This document shows, in pieces, positions 1 to 8,585 of a stretch of DNA of 64,000 nt. This DNA comes from Psychromarinibacter halotolerans (GTDB taxonomy: Bacteria; Pseudomonadota; Alphaproteobacteria; Rhodobacterales; Rhodobacteraceae). Position numbers and translations under genes: made by a program. The stretch is from assembly GCF_029168315.1 (NCBI RefSeq), contig NZ_JARGYD010000003.1:248001-312000 (forward strand), given 5' to 3'. The notes below the pieces were generated by a model, which saw only the letters and a list, made by a program, of their open reading frames with translations, was not told where the DNA came from and ran no database searches. How positions within the stretch are numbered: the stretch's first letter is position 1; the number at the start of each line of letters is the position of its first letter.

Positions 1-1937
1 GCATAGAAGCTACAGGTCAAATCGGGCTCTTCGTTCGCCAGGCGCTCAAGCCCTAGCAGAAGTGCAGAATGCTGCAGGTTGTCGTCCGGCCACTTGTAGC
101 GAAGCTGTCCAATCCTAGGGAGCAAGTCGGCGAGCTTGATACTATCGCTAAATGCTGGAACCAACTGTTTGTCGTTCCATCCAGGTTCAGCGTAACTCTG
201 AAAATCAAAGTCAGCGATAACGCTATCAACGACATCGCGGTTCTCCGAAACTATCTCCGAGTCATCGAACGGATGGTCAGGGACAACCCAACCACCACGG
301 CCTTTGGATTGATACATTTCCAGAAGTATAACGGAACTGCGAGTTGGCTTCAGGCTTTGGTCGAGGAAGTAGGTGCGCCTCCAGTCCTTCAGTGTCTTAT
401 CTTGCGCCAGATGGTATCGAATTGAGCCACGGATGGACTCCTCGTGCTTCACGTAGTCAGTGAAGGCATCGATATTCTCTGCAGTCAGATAAATTCGGCA
501 AAGGCCTAGGTAGCCTCGTTTGTAACCAAAAAAACGAGCCCGCTGCTGAATGTTGTCAGCGTTACCCACGCCCGTTGATCGAGGCATGTAGCTTACCGTC
601 AGGCCTTCGACTGTGAACCCCCTATCAAGCCCGATACCGCCGACCAAAATCCAGCTATACTCACCCTTCCAATCTACGCTTGGGATGCGGTTCTTTTCCC
701 GTGTGTTAAGTTCAACCACAGCAGTCTCCTCGATGGCATCGAAGAGAACAGAGAACACATCCGCAAAGGTGAATGATGTTTCGTACGTCTTGAAGAGCTC
801 TTTCGCAGAAATTTCGAAGGCGTCTACCAAGTCGGCATAGTCTTCGTGGTCTTCATCCTGGAGTATGATCGACCAATTCTTCTTAGTCTGCTTCACCCAC
901 CGCGCAAACATCAGATGCTCATCTTTCGGCACTGCAGGATGAATCATCATCGAGCGATTACGCCCGTTCTGATAGTCCTCTTCCAACAAGCCTATCGCTA
1001 CACCTACAAAATAGTGACGAAGCGCAGCAAGTAGACTGTTGGGCGGCTCAATGGGCGGGTCGTTCTTGTCAGGTACATCGCCAAACGGAATTGGTTCAAT
1101 GTACTTGCTTGCACCGTCAACAAAGAACTCCTGTCCTCCCACATACATGCTACCAGGGGTCAAAACGCATCCAAAGTCGGGCGAAAGGGTATCAATCCGA
1201 CTGATTAACAGCGGAGCTTGCGGAGTGGCGGTGTAGAGCAAGTAGCTATGATGGGGAAATAGTTTTCGCAAACCCATGATCCGCGAGTATGTAGTACTCT
1301 CTTCATCTTGCTTTGCCCTGGTATTAATTCCAGCCTGATCTCCTTCGTCGTCGATAATAAGCGTCGGCACATCCGAAAGATCAGATTTTGAAAGTAACTT
1401 CGAAAGGTTGTCTAAGTGCTGGTGCTGCTTCATCGAAACGATGAGGATAGTTCGTGCACGCGGACTACCCCGCCGCCATTTGGCGAGTTCCATGTTCACG
1501 CGATCAAGCTCGCTTTGCTGAAAACCTTTCTGCTGCGTGGAAAACAACTTCCAATCGCGCGTAGCATCAATATCGAGGTCTTCCTTCAGGCGCGCGTGAG
1601 ACTGCTCAACAAGATTATTGGTGGTCCCAGCCAACAAGATTACAAGGCGGTACTTGTTGTCTCGGGCTAGCGCAGCAAGGCCTGTGAAGGAGAGTGTCTT
1701 GCCGCTTTGCACATAGCCGATGACAAGACCTGTATTGGTCTTCCCCGCCACGTTCGGATTAATGCAGTCGCCAAGAATTTTAGTCGTTTCCTCAGAGAGT
1801 CTATCTTTCTCTTCTTGGGACAACGCACTGCTCGCTTCCAGCATATCACCGAAGGAACTACCCTGCACAGGGTTCCAGCCCCCGCGCCCCAATGGTGCAG
1901 TGGGAGCAACCTTAATAACGCTCGTTTTACTAGTCAT
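1..1937 (-). CDS. Z1-domain ATPase/helicase-like protein of a restriction-type defence system (3' end outside window)
   Basis: About 645 codons are visible and the gene runs off the left edge. The ATG at 1937 lies 8 bases inside the end of the upstream ATPase gene, so translation is probably coupled. I read a Walker A motif GYVQSGKT at about residues 74-81 and a Walker B-like LIIDDEGD at about 194-200. Downstream there are helicase-like blocks such as LLYTATPQAP and GLDRGFTVEGLT, the latter resembling motifs V/VI. This pattern fits the Z1 domain family, superfamily-II-like ATPases found in restriction-modification-type operons with a GHKL ATPase and a C5 methylase. The likely role is an NTP-driven DNA translocase or effector regulator in the cytoplasm. 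Nuclease activity cannot be judged because the C-terminus is missing. Sequence here is clearly more A/T-rich than the chromosome, consistent with transfer. Confidence 0.85.
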   Translation of the reverse strand, partial: MTSKTSVIKVAPTAPLGRGGWNPVQGSSFGDMLEASSALSQEEKDRLSEETTKILGDCINPNVAGKTNTGLVIGYVQSGKTLSFTGLAALARDNKYRLVILLAGTTNNLVEQSHARLKEDLDIDATRDWKLFSTQQKGFQQSELDRVNMELAKWRRGSPRARTILIVSMKQHQHLDNLSKLLSKSDLSDVPTLIIDDEGDQAGINTRAKQDEESTTYSRIMGLRKLFPHHSYLLYTATPQAPLLISRIDTLSPDFGCVLTPGSMYVGGQEFFVDGASKYIEPIPFGDVPDKNDPPIEPPNSLLAALRHYFVGVAIGLLEEDYQNGRNRSMMIHPAVPKDEHLMFARWVKQTKKNWSIILQDEDHEDYADLVDAFEISAKELFKTYETSFTFADVFSVLFDAIEETAVVELNTREKNRIPSVDWKGEYSWILVGGIGLDRGFTVEGLTVSYMPRSTGVGNADNIQQRARFFGYKRGYLGLCRIYLTAENIDAFTDYVKHEESIRGSIRYHLAQDKTLKDWRRTYFLDQSLKPTRSSVILLEMYQSKGRGGWVVPDHPFDDSEIVSENRDVVDSVIADFDFQSYAEPGWNDKQLVPAFSDSIKLADLLPRIGQLRYKWPDDNLQHSALLLGLERLANEEPDLTCSFY

Positions 1938-3504
1938 TCATCGTTCTCTTGGACATTTGGTTTTTTAGAATTTCATTGGTGTAGCGGCGGATTACTGTAG
2001 GTTTCTTGTCTGCAAGCTCTGCCGCAACGACTTCGGCCAACCCCATAGCTGCCGCTATATTAAGTATCGCAGTAAAGCTGTCGGCATCCATTGTTGGGAA
2101 CTGCGCCATGAATGGGTGAAGCATGGCTACCCGCACCGTCACACGGCGCGGCTCAGGGTCAAGGATCGAAGGGTGATCCTGAATGGTAAGCCAGTCTGTA
2201 TCATCATCGGCATAGGAAAGTTCGATGCCAACGATCCATGGTTCACCTCTAAAGCGAAGCTGAAACTCGGCATGTTCCTTGTCCGCACTTGCAAGATCAG
2301 GGAGCGTCTCATCCTGATCTGGGGTGGCCTGGCTAGAATCGCTGTTATGGGTGAACAAATCGTTCACCTCGTCGCTCGCCGACAGTGTCGCATTTCTAAG
2401 GTTAGCCGCAGTCGCATTCAGAGCTGCAGTGGCATCCTTGCGGATGCCTTTTACGCTAGCTTTGGTGCGATGTTCGCGCGCTTGTTGAAGAAGCGGGAAA
2501 TTTTCTTCCGACAAGACCTTGCGCAATTTCCGCAAAAATTCGTCTTCACTTTCCTCCCATTTAATACCGTCTTTCGTATGTGAAACAAAAAAGCCTTTCA
2601 AATGAATCTCACCGAAAATCCTTTGGTAAGGGTATGTGTTCGAGCGACCAAATATGTCCTCAGGGCGATAGGCCTCGTCTGCGCTTCCCATGATTAAGCG
2701 CTTGCGCCGAAAGAGCGCCAGTCCCGCCAAGCGCGTACTCGCGGTCTCACGTATCGCCACGAAGCCAGTTGCCGACTTTCCATCACCAAGGTCGAAGTCG
2801 ATCTCCTTCTTCCACAAGACGGTTTCGCCATCTGGGTCGCGATAACTAGGTGCGCTCAAGATAGCTGGATCTTCATACTTCAACTCCTCACCATCAACGA
2901 AGAGCGCCAGGGAGCCGTCCCGAATGTAGACGCGATAGATGCTTGAGAGGTGTTCCTTGATCTTGTGAATCGTCTTGCCGCGCGGGAAGCGGCGAATATT
3001 CTCAAGCCTTACTTCTGTGTAGTGCTTGTCTTCCGCAACTTTCATTGACAGCACGTTGAGTTCTTCGATGCTGTCATGAACGATCTCATCGATATTGAAG
3101 ATGACGGTTCGCTCAACGTTCTCACCTAGAGCGCTGGAGCGGACACTCCAATTCGGAGCAAACCAGCAAGCCGCGCTCTTCATCCCCATGCCGAACTCAG
3201 ACAATCCAGTGGCGTCGGGTGGTATTTCCGCAGGGCGGAAAGCCCTTTGGTAGTCGGAAGAAGAAATTCCAGCGGCGTTATCTTTTATAGAAATTGTATT
3301 AGCGGGAACATTGAAATCTATATCAACGCGAAGCTTAAAATTCTTGCCATCTACGGACTTAAGCTTCTTTTTATTTTCTATGCTACTTTGTATCGAGTTA
3401 TCGACAAACTCGGCAAGGGCGAACCAAGACTTGTAGTTCAGATGGGGGAGCACCGAGAGAACATTGACGCCAGGGCGAATATTTACCGAGCTTACCTGTA
3501 TCAT
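1930..3504 (-). CDS. GHKL (HSP90/MutL-like) ATPase of the defence operon
   Basis: This 524-residue protein has the three GHKL (Bergerat-fold) ATP-binding boxes: N box with ALAEFVDNSIQS (about 29-40), G1 box DNAAGI (75-80) and G2 box GLSEFGMGMKSA (100-111). The remainder has no catalytic motif I recognise. GHKL ATPases related to MutL and MORC are known partners of methylase and helicase genes in bacterial restriction-type operons (comparative work by Iyer, Abhiman and Aravind). The inferred role is an ATP-gated clamp that senses or holds DNA. Its ATG at 3504 overlaps the methylase stop codon (TAATG), and its own end overlaps the Z1 gene by 8 bases, so the three are one tightly coupled operon. 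Confidence 0.85.
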   Translation of the reverse strand: MIQVSSVNIRPGVNVLSVLPHLNYKSWFALAEFVDNSIQSSIENKKKLKSVDGKNFKLRVDIDFNVPANTISIKDNAAGISSSDYQRAFRPAEIPPDATGLSEFGMGMKSAACWFAPNWSVRSSALGENVERTVIFNIDEIVHDSIEELNVLSMKVAEDKHYTEVRLENIRRFPRGKTIHKIKEHLSSIYRVYIRDGSLALFVDGEELKYEDPAILSAPSYRDPDGETVLWKKEIDFDLGDGKSATGFVAIRETASTRLAGLALFRRKRLIMGSADEAYRPEDIFGRSNTYPYQRIFGEIHLKGFFVSHTKDGIKWEESEDEFLRKLRKVLSEENFPLLQQAREHRTKASVKGIRKDATAALNATAANLRNATLSASDEVNDLFTHNSDSSQATPDQDETLPDLASADKEHAEFQLRFRGEPWIVGIELSYADDDTDWLTIQDHPSILDPEPRRVTVRVAMLHPFMAQFPTMDADSFTAILNIAAAMGLAEVVAAELADKKPTVIRRYTNEILKNQMSKRTMND

Positions 3505-4805
3505 TATTCTGCCGCTACCGCCATGCTATCGGTGTTTTCAAAAGGTTCACGGTTCAGCAGGCAATCGTAAATGTGCCCGACTACATCTACGTTAACCGCA
3601 TTTCCGAATGCCTTATATGCACCATTCTTGGAGTCTGGCAGGTGCTTAAGCGCCCCCATGCTCTGCAAACGGCTACATTCACGAGGTGTCATGTACCGCC
3701 TACGCCAAGCTACAATTGGTACTTGGCTTGTAGTCATCGCTATAAGTGATGGGGCTGAATCTGCCTTTTTCACACGAATGCCGCTTGCACGAAACTGAAG
3801 AAGATGCTGCCAGATATCACGCTCCGCACCTTTACAGTTCCATTCCAACTTTTGGAAGCTAGGTGGAAAGTCTTTGATCTTTTCTATCCAGCCATCGATC
3901 AACTTCTGGTGTCGCACGTAAAAATCGCGGTTTTTCTGAATGAAATCAATTTTCCATTCAGGAAATGCATCCAGTTCAGTGCGTGCGTAGCTTGGCAGCG
4001 CCTCTTTCACATCTTTGGAAGACAGCCCCTTTAGAGGCCTACCGAATGCGCCTTTGTAATTTCCGAGCCCTTTATAGGAACGCTTGTGTGGCGTAGTTCC
4101 ATCGAGGGGATAGTCAGCTCCGAATTCCATTGCCCATATTGGGAATGACGGCAACTCTTCTTCGCGAGGAAATGCTGCGACAAATTCCTGCCAGGTTTCG
4201 ATGTACTTTACATGGTTTTCGTTTAGACCATGCGCATCGGGAGGATTGTTGTCGAGAATCGAATGAATAGAGATTTCAGGCATTTTCTTTGGCTTCCGCC
4301 AATCAAAGCCGCCCAACCCCTTTTTATCTCCAACAATGAAGGCACGTTCGCGCTTCTGGGGGATTCCAAACATGTGCGGCGACAGGCGTTCAAAAGAGAT
4401 ATCGTAGTCTTCGCGAAGCTGTGAGCAAATAGTATTCCATGTGTCTCCGCCGTTATGCTTAATCAGATTCGGCACATTCTCGATGATAAAGTATCGCGGC
4501 TCCTTCTGCTTTAAGATCGCCACGACATAATCGAACAAATTACCCCATTGCGGACACTCCAGTCCTTTTTGATCCCCTGCTTTTGAGAACGGTTGGCACG
4601 GGAACCCCGCACACAGGACGTCGTGATCTGGAATCGAGGCTACGTCTACGTTGCGAATGTCGCCATGTGGCCTAAGACCGAAGTTCTTCTCGTACAGATC
4701 GGAGAGACCAACGTTCAACTCAGACGCGAACACGCACTCCGCCCCGCGCTGACTAAGCGCTTGGTGGAACCCCCCTAGACCTGCAAAAAGATCGATAAAT
4801 TTCAT
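3504..4805 (-). CDS. DNA (cytosine-5) methyltransferase
   Basis: The 433-residue product has C5-methylase motifs in canonical order: motif I FAGLGG (7-12), motif IV with the catalytic cysteine in GFPCQPFSKAG (PCQ at 69-71), motif VI ENV (109-111), motif VIII PQKRERAF, then a variable recognition region, and the C-terminal motif X with FGNAV. It should methylate a host sequence to protect it from the associated effector. I start it at the ATG at 4805 because family members usually begin M-K-F-I-D-L-F; an in-frame ATG at 4880 would add 25 residues without a good ribosome site. It is the first gene of the minus-strand trio with the GHKL and Z1 genes. The recognition site cannot be predicted by eye. 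Confidence 0.93.
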   Translation of the reverse strand: MKFIDLFAGLGGFHQALSQRGAECVFASELNVGLSDLYEKNFGLRPHGDIRNVDVASIPDHDVLCAGFPCQPFSKAGDQKGLECPQWGNLFDYVVAILKQKEPRYFIIENVPNLIKHNGGDTWNTICSQLREDYDISFERLSPHMFGIPQKRERAFIVGDKKGLGGFDWRKPKKMPEISIHSILDNNPPDAHGLNENHVKYIETWQEFVAAFPREEELPSFPIWAMEFGADYPLDGTTPHKRSYKGLGNYKGAFGRPLKGLSSKDVKEALPSYARTELDAFPEWKIDFIQKNRDFYVRHQKLIDGWIEKIKDFPPSFQKLEWNCKGAERDIWQHLLQFRASGIRVKKADSAPSLIAMTTSQVPIVAWRRRYMTPRECSRLQSMGALKHLPDSKNGAYKAFGNAVNVDVVGHIYDCLLNREPFENTDSMAVAAE

Positions 4806-5017
4806 TCGGTTACACTGCCTCACGTTTTTGTTGAGGCTACATCCACCAATCGGTTTTTGCAACACAAGCTTTCGCTTCATCTACTCCATATTGGGCTCGT
4901 GGAGCGCCTATTAACAAGATGGTGCGCCTTTCTGCGAACTGTCAACGTAGTTGTAGATGAACGAAAGAGGGTATTGGGTAGGTTCCCCCGTCGCACTGAC
5001 GCGACCCAACCCGCGTC

Positions 5018-5039
5018 GGTTGGTCTCGATGAAGTCGTC
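5018..5039 (+). repeat. Direct repeat copy 1 within the hairpin array
   Basis: This 22-base unit begins GGTTGGTCTC and contains the mini-hairpin CGAT-GAA-GTCG. A second copy at 5212-5233 shares 19 of 22 bases. The three differences all keep the hairpin paired. Confidence 0.7.
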
Positions 5040-5211
5040 TCCATGAAGTGGCCTCCACGGCGTGGCGCAGTTCAATCGAGCGGTCGGTTGTTCATGGTTC
5101 GGTGTCGGTGGAGAGGCAAGTCTCCAAGTCCGACGAACTGGGCTTGGGGGTGGTGATAGACCCCCGAGAGTGATCCATCTTCGGCAAGATGGCGGCATCC
5201 AATCCGCGCAG

Positions 5212-5233
5212 GGTTGGTCTCCATGAAATGGTC
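5212..5233 (+). repeat. Direct repeat copy 2 within the hairpin array
   Basis: This is the second copy of the 22-base unit at 5018-5039, with the mini-hairpin CCAT-GAA-ATGG. Relative to copy 1, a G-C pair became C-G and a T-G pair became T-A. Confidence 0.7.
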
Positions 5234-5598
5234 ATGGGGGTATCGGGGGAGCAGGAACGCGCCCCTGATTGGTGATGCAACGGTCAGACGTTGCGAGTGG
5301 GTTTCAAGGGGCGCGATAGCCCCTGATCTTCCTGAAAGGATCGATGGGTGCAGGGAGAGCGAAGTCTCCCGCGAGTGATTGAACGGCGATACGTTCTGCT
5401 GGCTCTGGATGGGGTCACCCCCCTTGACAGAGCCACGGCCTGGGGGATGCAACGGGGGCGCGCAGCGAGCCCCCTTGCCAAGATGGTTTTGTACTACAAA
5501 ACACATCTTGCGGTATCGCCTTTCGGCTCCTTTAAGCCTTTGTATTACAATGAATGTCGCGGCGCATCAATGCGCACCAACTCTGGACTACTGCACCC

Positions 5599-5937
5599 TC
5601 AACTGGCGCTGAGGATGCTTTCCAGACGGGGCTCAACCTTCGCCCGTAGCAGTTCGATCAGCTCGGGGTCGCCCCGCTCGTACTCATCGGGGATGTGTAG
5701 CGTGACGATCCTGCTGTCGGCTGGGCGCTGCTTGTACTTTTTCCTGATGCGATCGCGGTGGTGGTTTTCCATCGCGAAGATCAGATCGGCACTGGCGACA
5801 AGCTCCTTGGTCAACGGTCTCGGGGCTTCCGAATCCGTGCCCGCCGACACGGCCTCGATGCCAGGGAAATCCCTGAACACATCCTCTGCGGTCGGACTTC
5901 TGAGCTTGTTGGCGGTGCAGACGAACAGAACTTTCAT
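5599..5937 (-). CDS. Low-molecular-weight protein tyrosine phosphatase family protein
   Basis: This short 112-residue member (family usually 140-160) keeps the phosphatase loop C-x5-R-S as CTANKLRSP at residues 7-15. An acidic residue that can serve as general acid lies in HIPDEYERGD near residue 80, where the family usually has D-P. The expected activity is phosphotyrosine or small-molecule phosphate hydrolysis in the cytoplasm; arsenate-reductase-like chemistry is possible but unproven. It follows the 283-residue gene at 5965-6816 by 27 bases on the same strand, so the two probably form one transcript. Its 3' end faces the hairpin array. Phosphatases of this type are common cargo of proteobacterial islands, but the target here is unknown. 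Confidence 0.8.
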   Translation of the reverse strand: MKVLFVCTANKLRSPTAEDVFRDFPGIEAVSAGTDSEAPRPLTKELVASADLIFAMENHHRDRIRKKYKQRPADSRIVTLHIPDEYERGDPELIELLRAKVEPRLESILSAS

Positions 5938-5964
5938 GCGAGGATTCTAGCCTATCTGGATGGG

Positions 5965-6816
5965 CTACGGAATCCCGTTTTCTTTGCCGCTGCCCCCATC
6001 TTCGATCCTGACCATCTCGATTTCGAACTCGGGATGGAGCGGGTTGGCGTGCGTCATGTGGTTCGGCCTGCCCATTATGCCGCTGAAGCTCAGCTCACCC
6101 CTCAAGGTCATCGGGTTGTCCTTGGTTTTGTAGAGGCGGTAGAGCCGCGTTTCGAGTACGGTTCGGGTTGCCATCAGAAAGCGCGGCACAGCCCTGTCGG
6201 ACTTACCGAACCCAACGAAGACTCCTGCATCGTGGATGAAAGACAGCTCATCAGGAAAACTGTCGTATTCGGGCTCGGCGTAGAAATTGACGATATTTTC
6301 AGAAACGAGAAGCGAATTGGATTTCTCCATCGGCTTCATTTCAATCACCGCATAGGCGACCTTTGACGCCAGCGGTTCGACTGGCGCGGGCGAAAATTCT
6401 GCGAATGCGCTCATCACGGTTATTTCGCTGAAGCCGCTTTGGGCGTCCTGACGCCTATCTGTACTGGCATAGACGTGGTAGCGCCCCGCCAGTTCGGCCA
6501 AGTCTATTTGCGGCTTTCCGCCGCGTGAAAAGAAGTGCGCGAACGTAGCAGCCCCCTGTTCGATATCAGGCGGCGGCACACTGCCAAGATAAACGGCTAT
6601 CGCGTGTATGAAGTCGTCAGGCTGGCGGTGCTTCCCTTCCAAAAACCGCGAAACACGTTTTCGGCCTGCATCGAAATCCAAAGCGAAATTTGTCTTCCTT
6701 GTGATGTCGATTGCCAGCCCCTGAGCGGTGAGCTTCATCGCCTCGCCGTATTCGCGCAAGGCGCGGCGCAGGCGTTCTCTCTCGTCATCGGAATAGTGAA
6801 AGTACTGCTCTGCCAT
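5965..6816 (-). CDS. Unrecognised island protein with possible N-terminal helix-turn-helix
   Basis: I do not recognise a family for this 283-residue protein. Residues about 8-80 are helical and charged, with a stretch ending in FLEGKHRQPDDFIHAIAVYLG that resembles the end of a lambda-repressor-type helix-turn-helix. The rest (about 95-283) has mixed strands and helices with no obvious catalytic motif and no membrane segment. It is divergent from the coupling-protein gene at 6912, sharing a 95-base promoter region, and is followed by the phosphatase gene. A regulator or sensor role is suggested by position only. Confidence 0.6.
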   Translation of the reverse strand: MAEQYFHYSDDERERLRRALREYGEAMKLTAQGLAIDITRKTNFALDFDAGRKRVSRFLEGKHRQPDDFIHAIAVYLGSVPPPDIEQGAATFAHFFSRGGKPQIDLAELAGRYHVYASTDRRQDAQSGFSEITVMSAFAEFSPAPVEPLASKVAYAVIEMKPMEKSNSLLVSENIVNFYAEPEYDSFPDELSFIHDAGVFVGFGKSDRAVPRFLMATRTVLETRLYRLYKTKDNPMTLRGELSFSGIMGRPNHMTHANPLHPEFEIEMVRIEDGGSGKENGIP

Positions 6817-6911
6817 CTTGCCGTGTCCAGGTTGTGTCCGTGACGAGTTCGGATTCTTTGTATCTATGGAGAGCCATCACATGAACCCGCGTCAACCGAC
6901 GGAGAGTCAAG

Positions 6912-8585
6912 ATGGCTGGCAACCAACCCAAGAACACCTCACCGACTGGAGCCCTGCTCCTGGGTGTGTCGTTCATCGCGCTCGCCCACTACGCGCCTGC
7001 GATGCTCGGCGGCACGAATGCCGCTGATGATCTCTACCTTGGATTTTTCAAAGCGGTTGGCGGCATCACCGTGCTTGGCAGTATCGCGGGTTACTACAGT
7101 GCCTGGAGACAGCTTGAAAAGCGCATTGCCAGCGAGAAACCCTCGGGCGTCTTCGGCGAAGCCAGCTTCGCGACGGTCGAAGATTGCGACGATGCGGGAC
7201 TTCTGAACCCTCAAGGCCTTTACCTTGGCACACTGGACGGCCAGCCGCTCTTCCATAGCGGCAAGGCGCATCTTCTGACTTGCGCCCCCGCCCGCCAGGG
7301 CAAGGGCATCAATGTCGTCCTGCCGAACCTGCTGCACTACACGGGCTCGGTCGTCGTCACCGACCCCAAGGGTGAGTTGGCTGCCGTCACGGCTGCTCAC
7401 CGCCGCGAGCGGTTCGGACAGCGCGTTGTCGTGCTGAACCCGTGGGGGCTGCACGGCCTGCCGCAAGACCGCATCAATCCGCTCGAAGGCTTGATCGCCA
7501 TTGCGGGCGATCCCGCCCGTCAGCGCGGCCTGACCGATGAAGTCAAAGCCATCGCGCTTCAGCTTCTCCCTGAGCCCGAAGACACCAAGAACTTCTATTT
7601 CCGCGAGGGGTCGCGCACGATCCTGCGCGCGGTGCTCCTGTATCTCGCACTCAGCCAGCCCAAGCTGTGCACGCTTCCCGAAGCATGGAGGCTCGTCGCC
7701 AACCCGAAGCGGCTTGCCCGCGCCGTCGATGCGATGTGCCGTTCGGATGCACTTGGCGGGCTTCTGGCCGATCTCGGCGATGATCTCGCCTCTCAGATCG
7801 AAGGCAATCCCGACCAGTTCGCCGACTTCCGCGCGGGGGCGGTGCAGGCGCTCGATATCTTCGAGCCTGGGGGATATCTCGCCGATGCGGTCAGCTTTTC
7901 AGATATCGCGCTCGCCGATCTGAAAAGCGGTGACGTCTCGATCTATCTGGCTTTCCCGCAGGATCGGATTGCTTCGCACGGGGCTGCGCTCGGCCTGATC
8001 GTCAATCAGGCCATCACCGCCGTTGCCCGCTCCGATGAACGCGGCCAAGTCCTGTTCTTGCTCGATGAGTTTGCCAACATGGGCAAGCTCGCAGGGCTCG
8101 CCGAAAGCCTGACCGCGCTGCCTGGTCTCGGCGTGCGGGTCTGGATGTTCGTGCAGGAACTCGCAGAACTGATCCGCATCTACGGTCAGTACACTGCTCG
8201 GACGCTGCTCTCGCAGGCTGAAGTGAAGCAGTTCTTCTCCGTTCAGGATTTCGAGCTGGCAAGGACGCTTTCGCAAGCACTCGGCCAGAAGACCGTGAAG
8301 ACACGCAACTTCAACCTTGGCCGCCTCGACACCGATGAGATCGGCGAAAGCCTGTCCGAGACAGGCAGACCACTCATGGCTGCCGATGAAATCAGACTGA
8401 TGCCACGGGACAAGCAGTTGCTTCTCGTCAACGGCCTTCTGCCCGTGAAGGCGCAGCTCGTGCCCCTTTGGTTCGTTTCGCCTTGGCGCGATTGGGCAGA
8501 GCCCAACCCCGTCGAGGGAGACTTCCCCAACCCGAGGCCGCTCTTCCAGCTCGGCTACGAACTCAAACGCCAGGAAAGGAAATGA
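6912..8585 (+). CDS. VirD4/TraG-type coupling protein (conjugative ATPase)
   Basis: The 557-residue protein has two predicted N-terminal membrane segments (about 13-33 and 45-63). A Walker A-like CAPARQGKG follows at 124-132, then VVVTDPKGELAAV, and a Walker B-like VLFLLDEFANMGKL near 375-390. These fit the type IV secretion coupling-protein family, which brings DNA to a conjugation channel at the inner membrane. It starts at the ATG after a GGAGAG ribosome site and has an ATGA junction with the next gene. No relaxase and no channel genes are in the window, so it may belong to a larger element to the left, or have another role in this island. Confidence 0.88.
   Translation: MAGNQPKNTSPTGALLLGVSFIALAHYAPAMLGGTNAADDLYLGFFKAVGGITVLGSIAGYYSAWRQLEKRIASEKPSGVFGEASFATVEDCDDAGLLNPQGLYLGTLDGQPLFHSGKAHLLTCAPARQGKGINVVLPNLLHYTGSVVVTDPKGELAAVTAAHRRERFGQRVVVLNPWGLHGLPQDRINPLEGLIAIAGDPARQRGLTDEVKAIALQLLPEPEDTKNFYFREGSRTILRAVLLYLALSQPKLCTLPEAWRLVANPKRLARAVDAMCRSDALGGLLADLGDDLASQIEGNPDQFADFRAGAVQALDIFEPGGYLADAVSFSDIALADLKSGDVSIYLAFPQDRIASHGAALGLIVNQAITAVARSDERGQVLFLLDEFANMGKLAGLAESLTALPGLGVRVWMFVQELAELIRIYGQYTARTLLSQAEVKQFFSVQDFELARTLSQALGQKTVKTRNFNLGRLDTDEIGESLSETGRPLMAADEIRLMPRDKQLLLVNGLLPVKAQLVPLWFVSPWRDWAEPNPVEGDFPNPRPLFQLGYELKRQERK

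Larger units (their letters stand above)
4990..5575 (+). ncRNA. Hairpin array, candidate structured RNA
   Basis: The gap between the methylase start and the phosphatase gene has no convincing ORF but folds into about 18 short hairpins in series. Stems include 4990-5005, 5027-5037, 5041-5051, 5055-5065, 5073-5090, 5097-5138, 5143-5168, 5175-5192, 5221-5231, 5277-5294, 5307-5324, 5331-5339, 5353-5370, 5381-5396, 5401-5434, 5454-5474, 5479-5510, 5525-5538 and 5562-5575. Loops recur: GCGATA (5313, 5386), GCGAAG (5359), GGCAAG (5115), and a GAA triloop four times (5031, 5045, 5225, 5334). T-G wobbles in the stems at 5027, 5041, 5073 and 5143 pair as U-G only in a plus-strand transcript, so I assign the plus strand by inference. 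No promoter or terminator is convincing and I recognise no known RNA family. Confidence 0.5.

Noticed and set aside
4881..5156. Small ORFs in the hairpin region
   Set aside because: They have no ribosome sites, overlap each other in several frames and are best explained by GC-rich inverted repeats.
4990..5575. CRISPR array
   Set aside because: The repeats are not identical, spacing is irregular and the stems differ in sequence. No cas gene is nearby.
4990..5575. Group II intron or retron RNA
   Set aside because: No reverse transcriptase is adjacent and no domain V-like hairpin was recognised.
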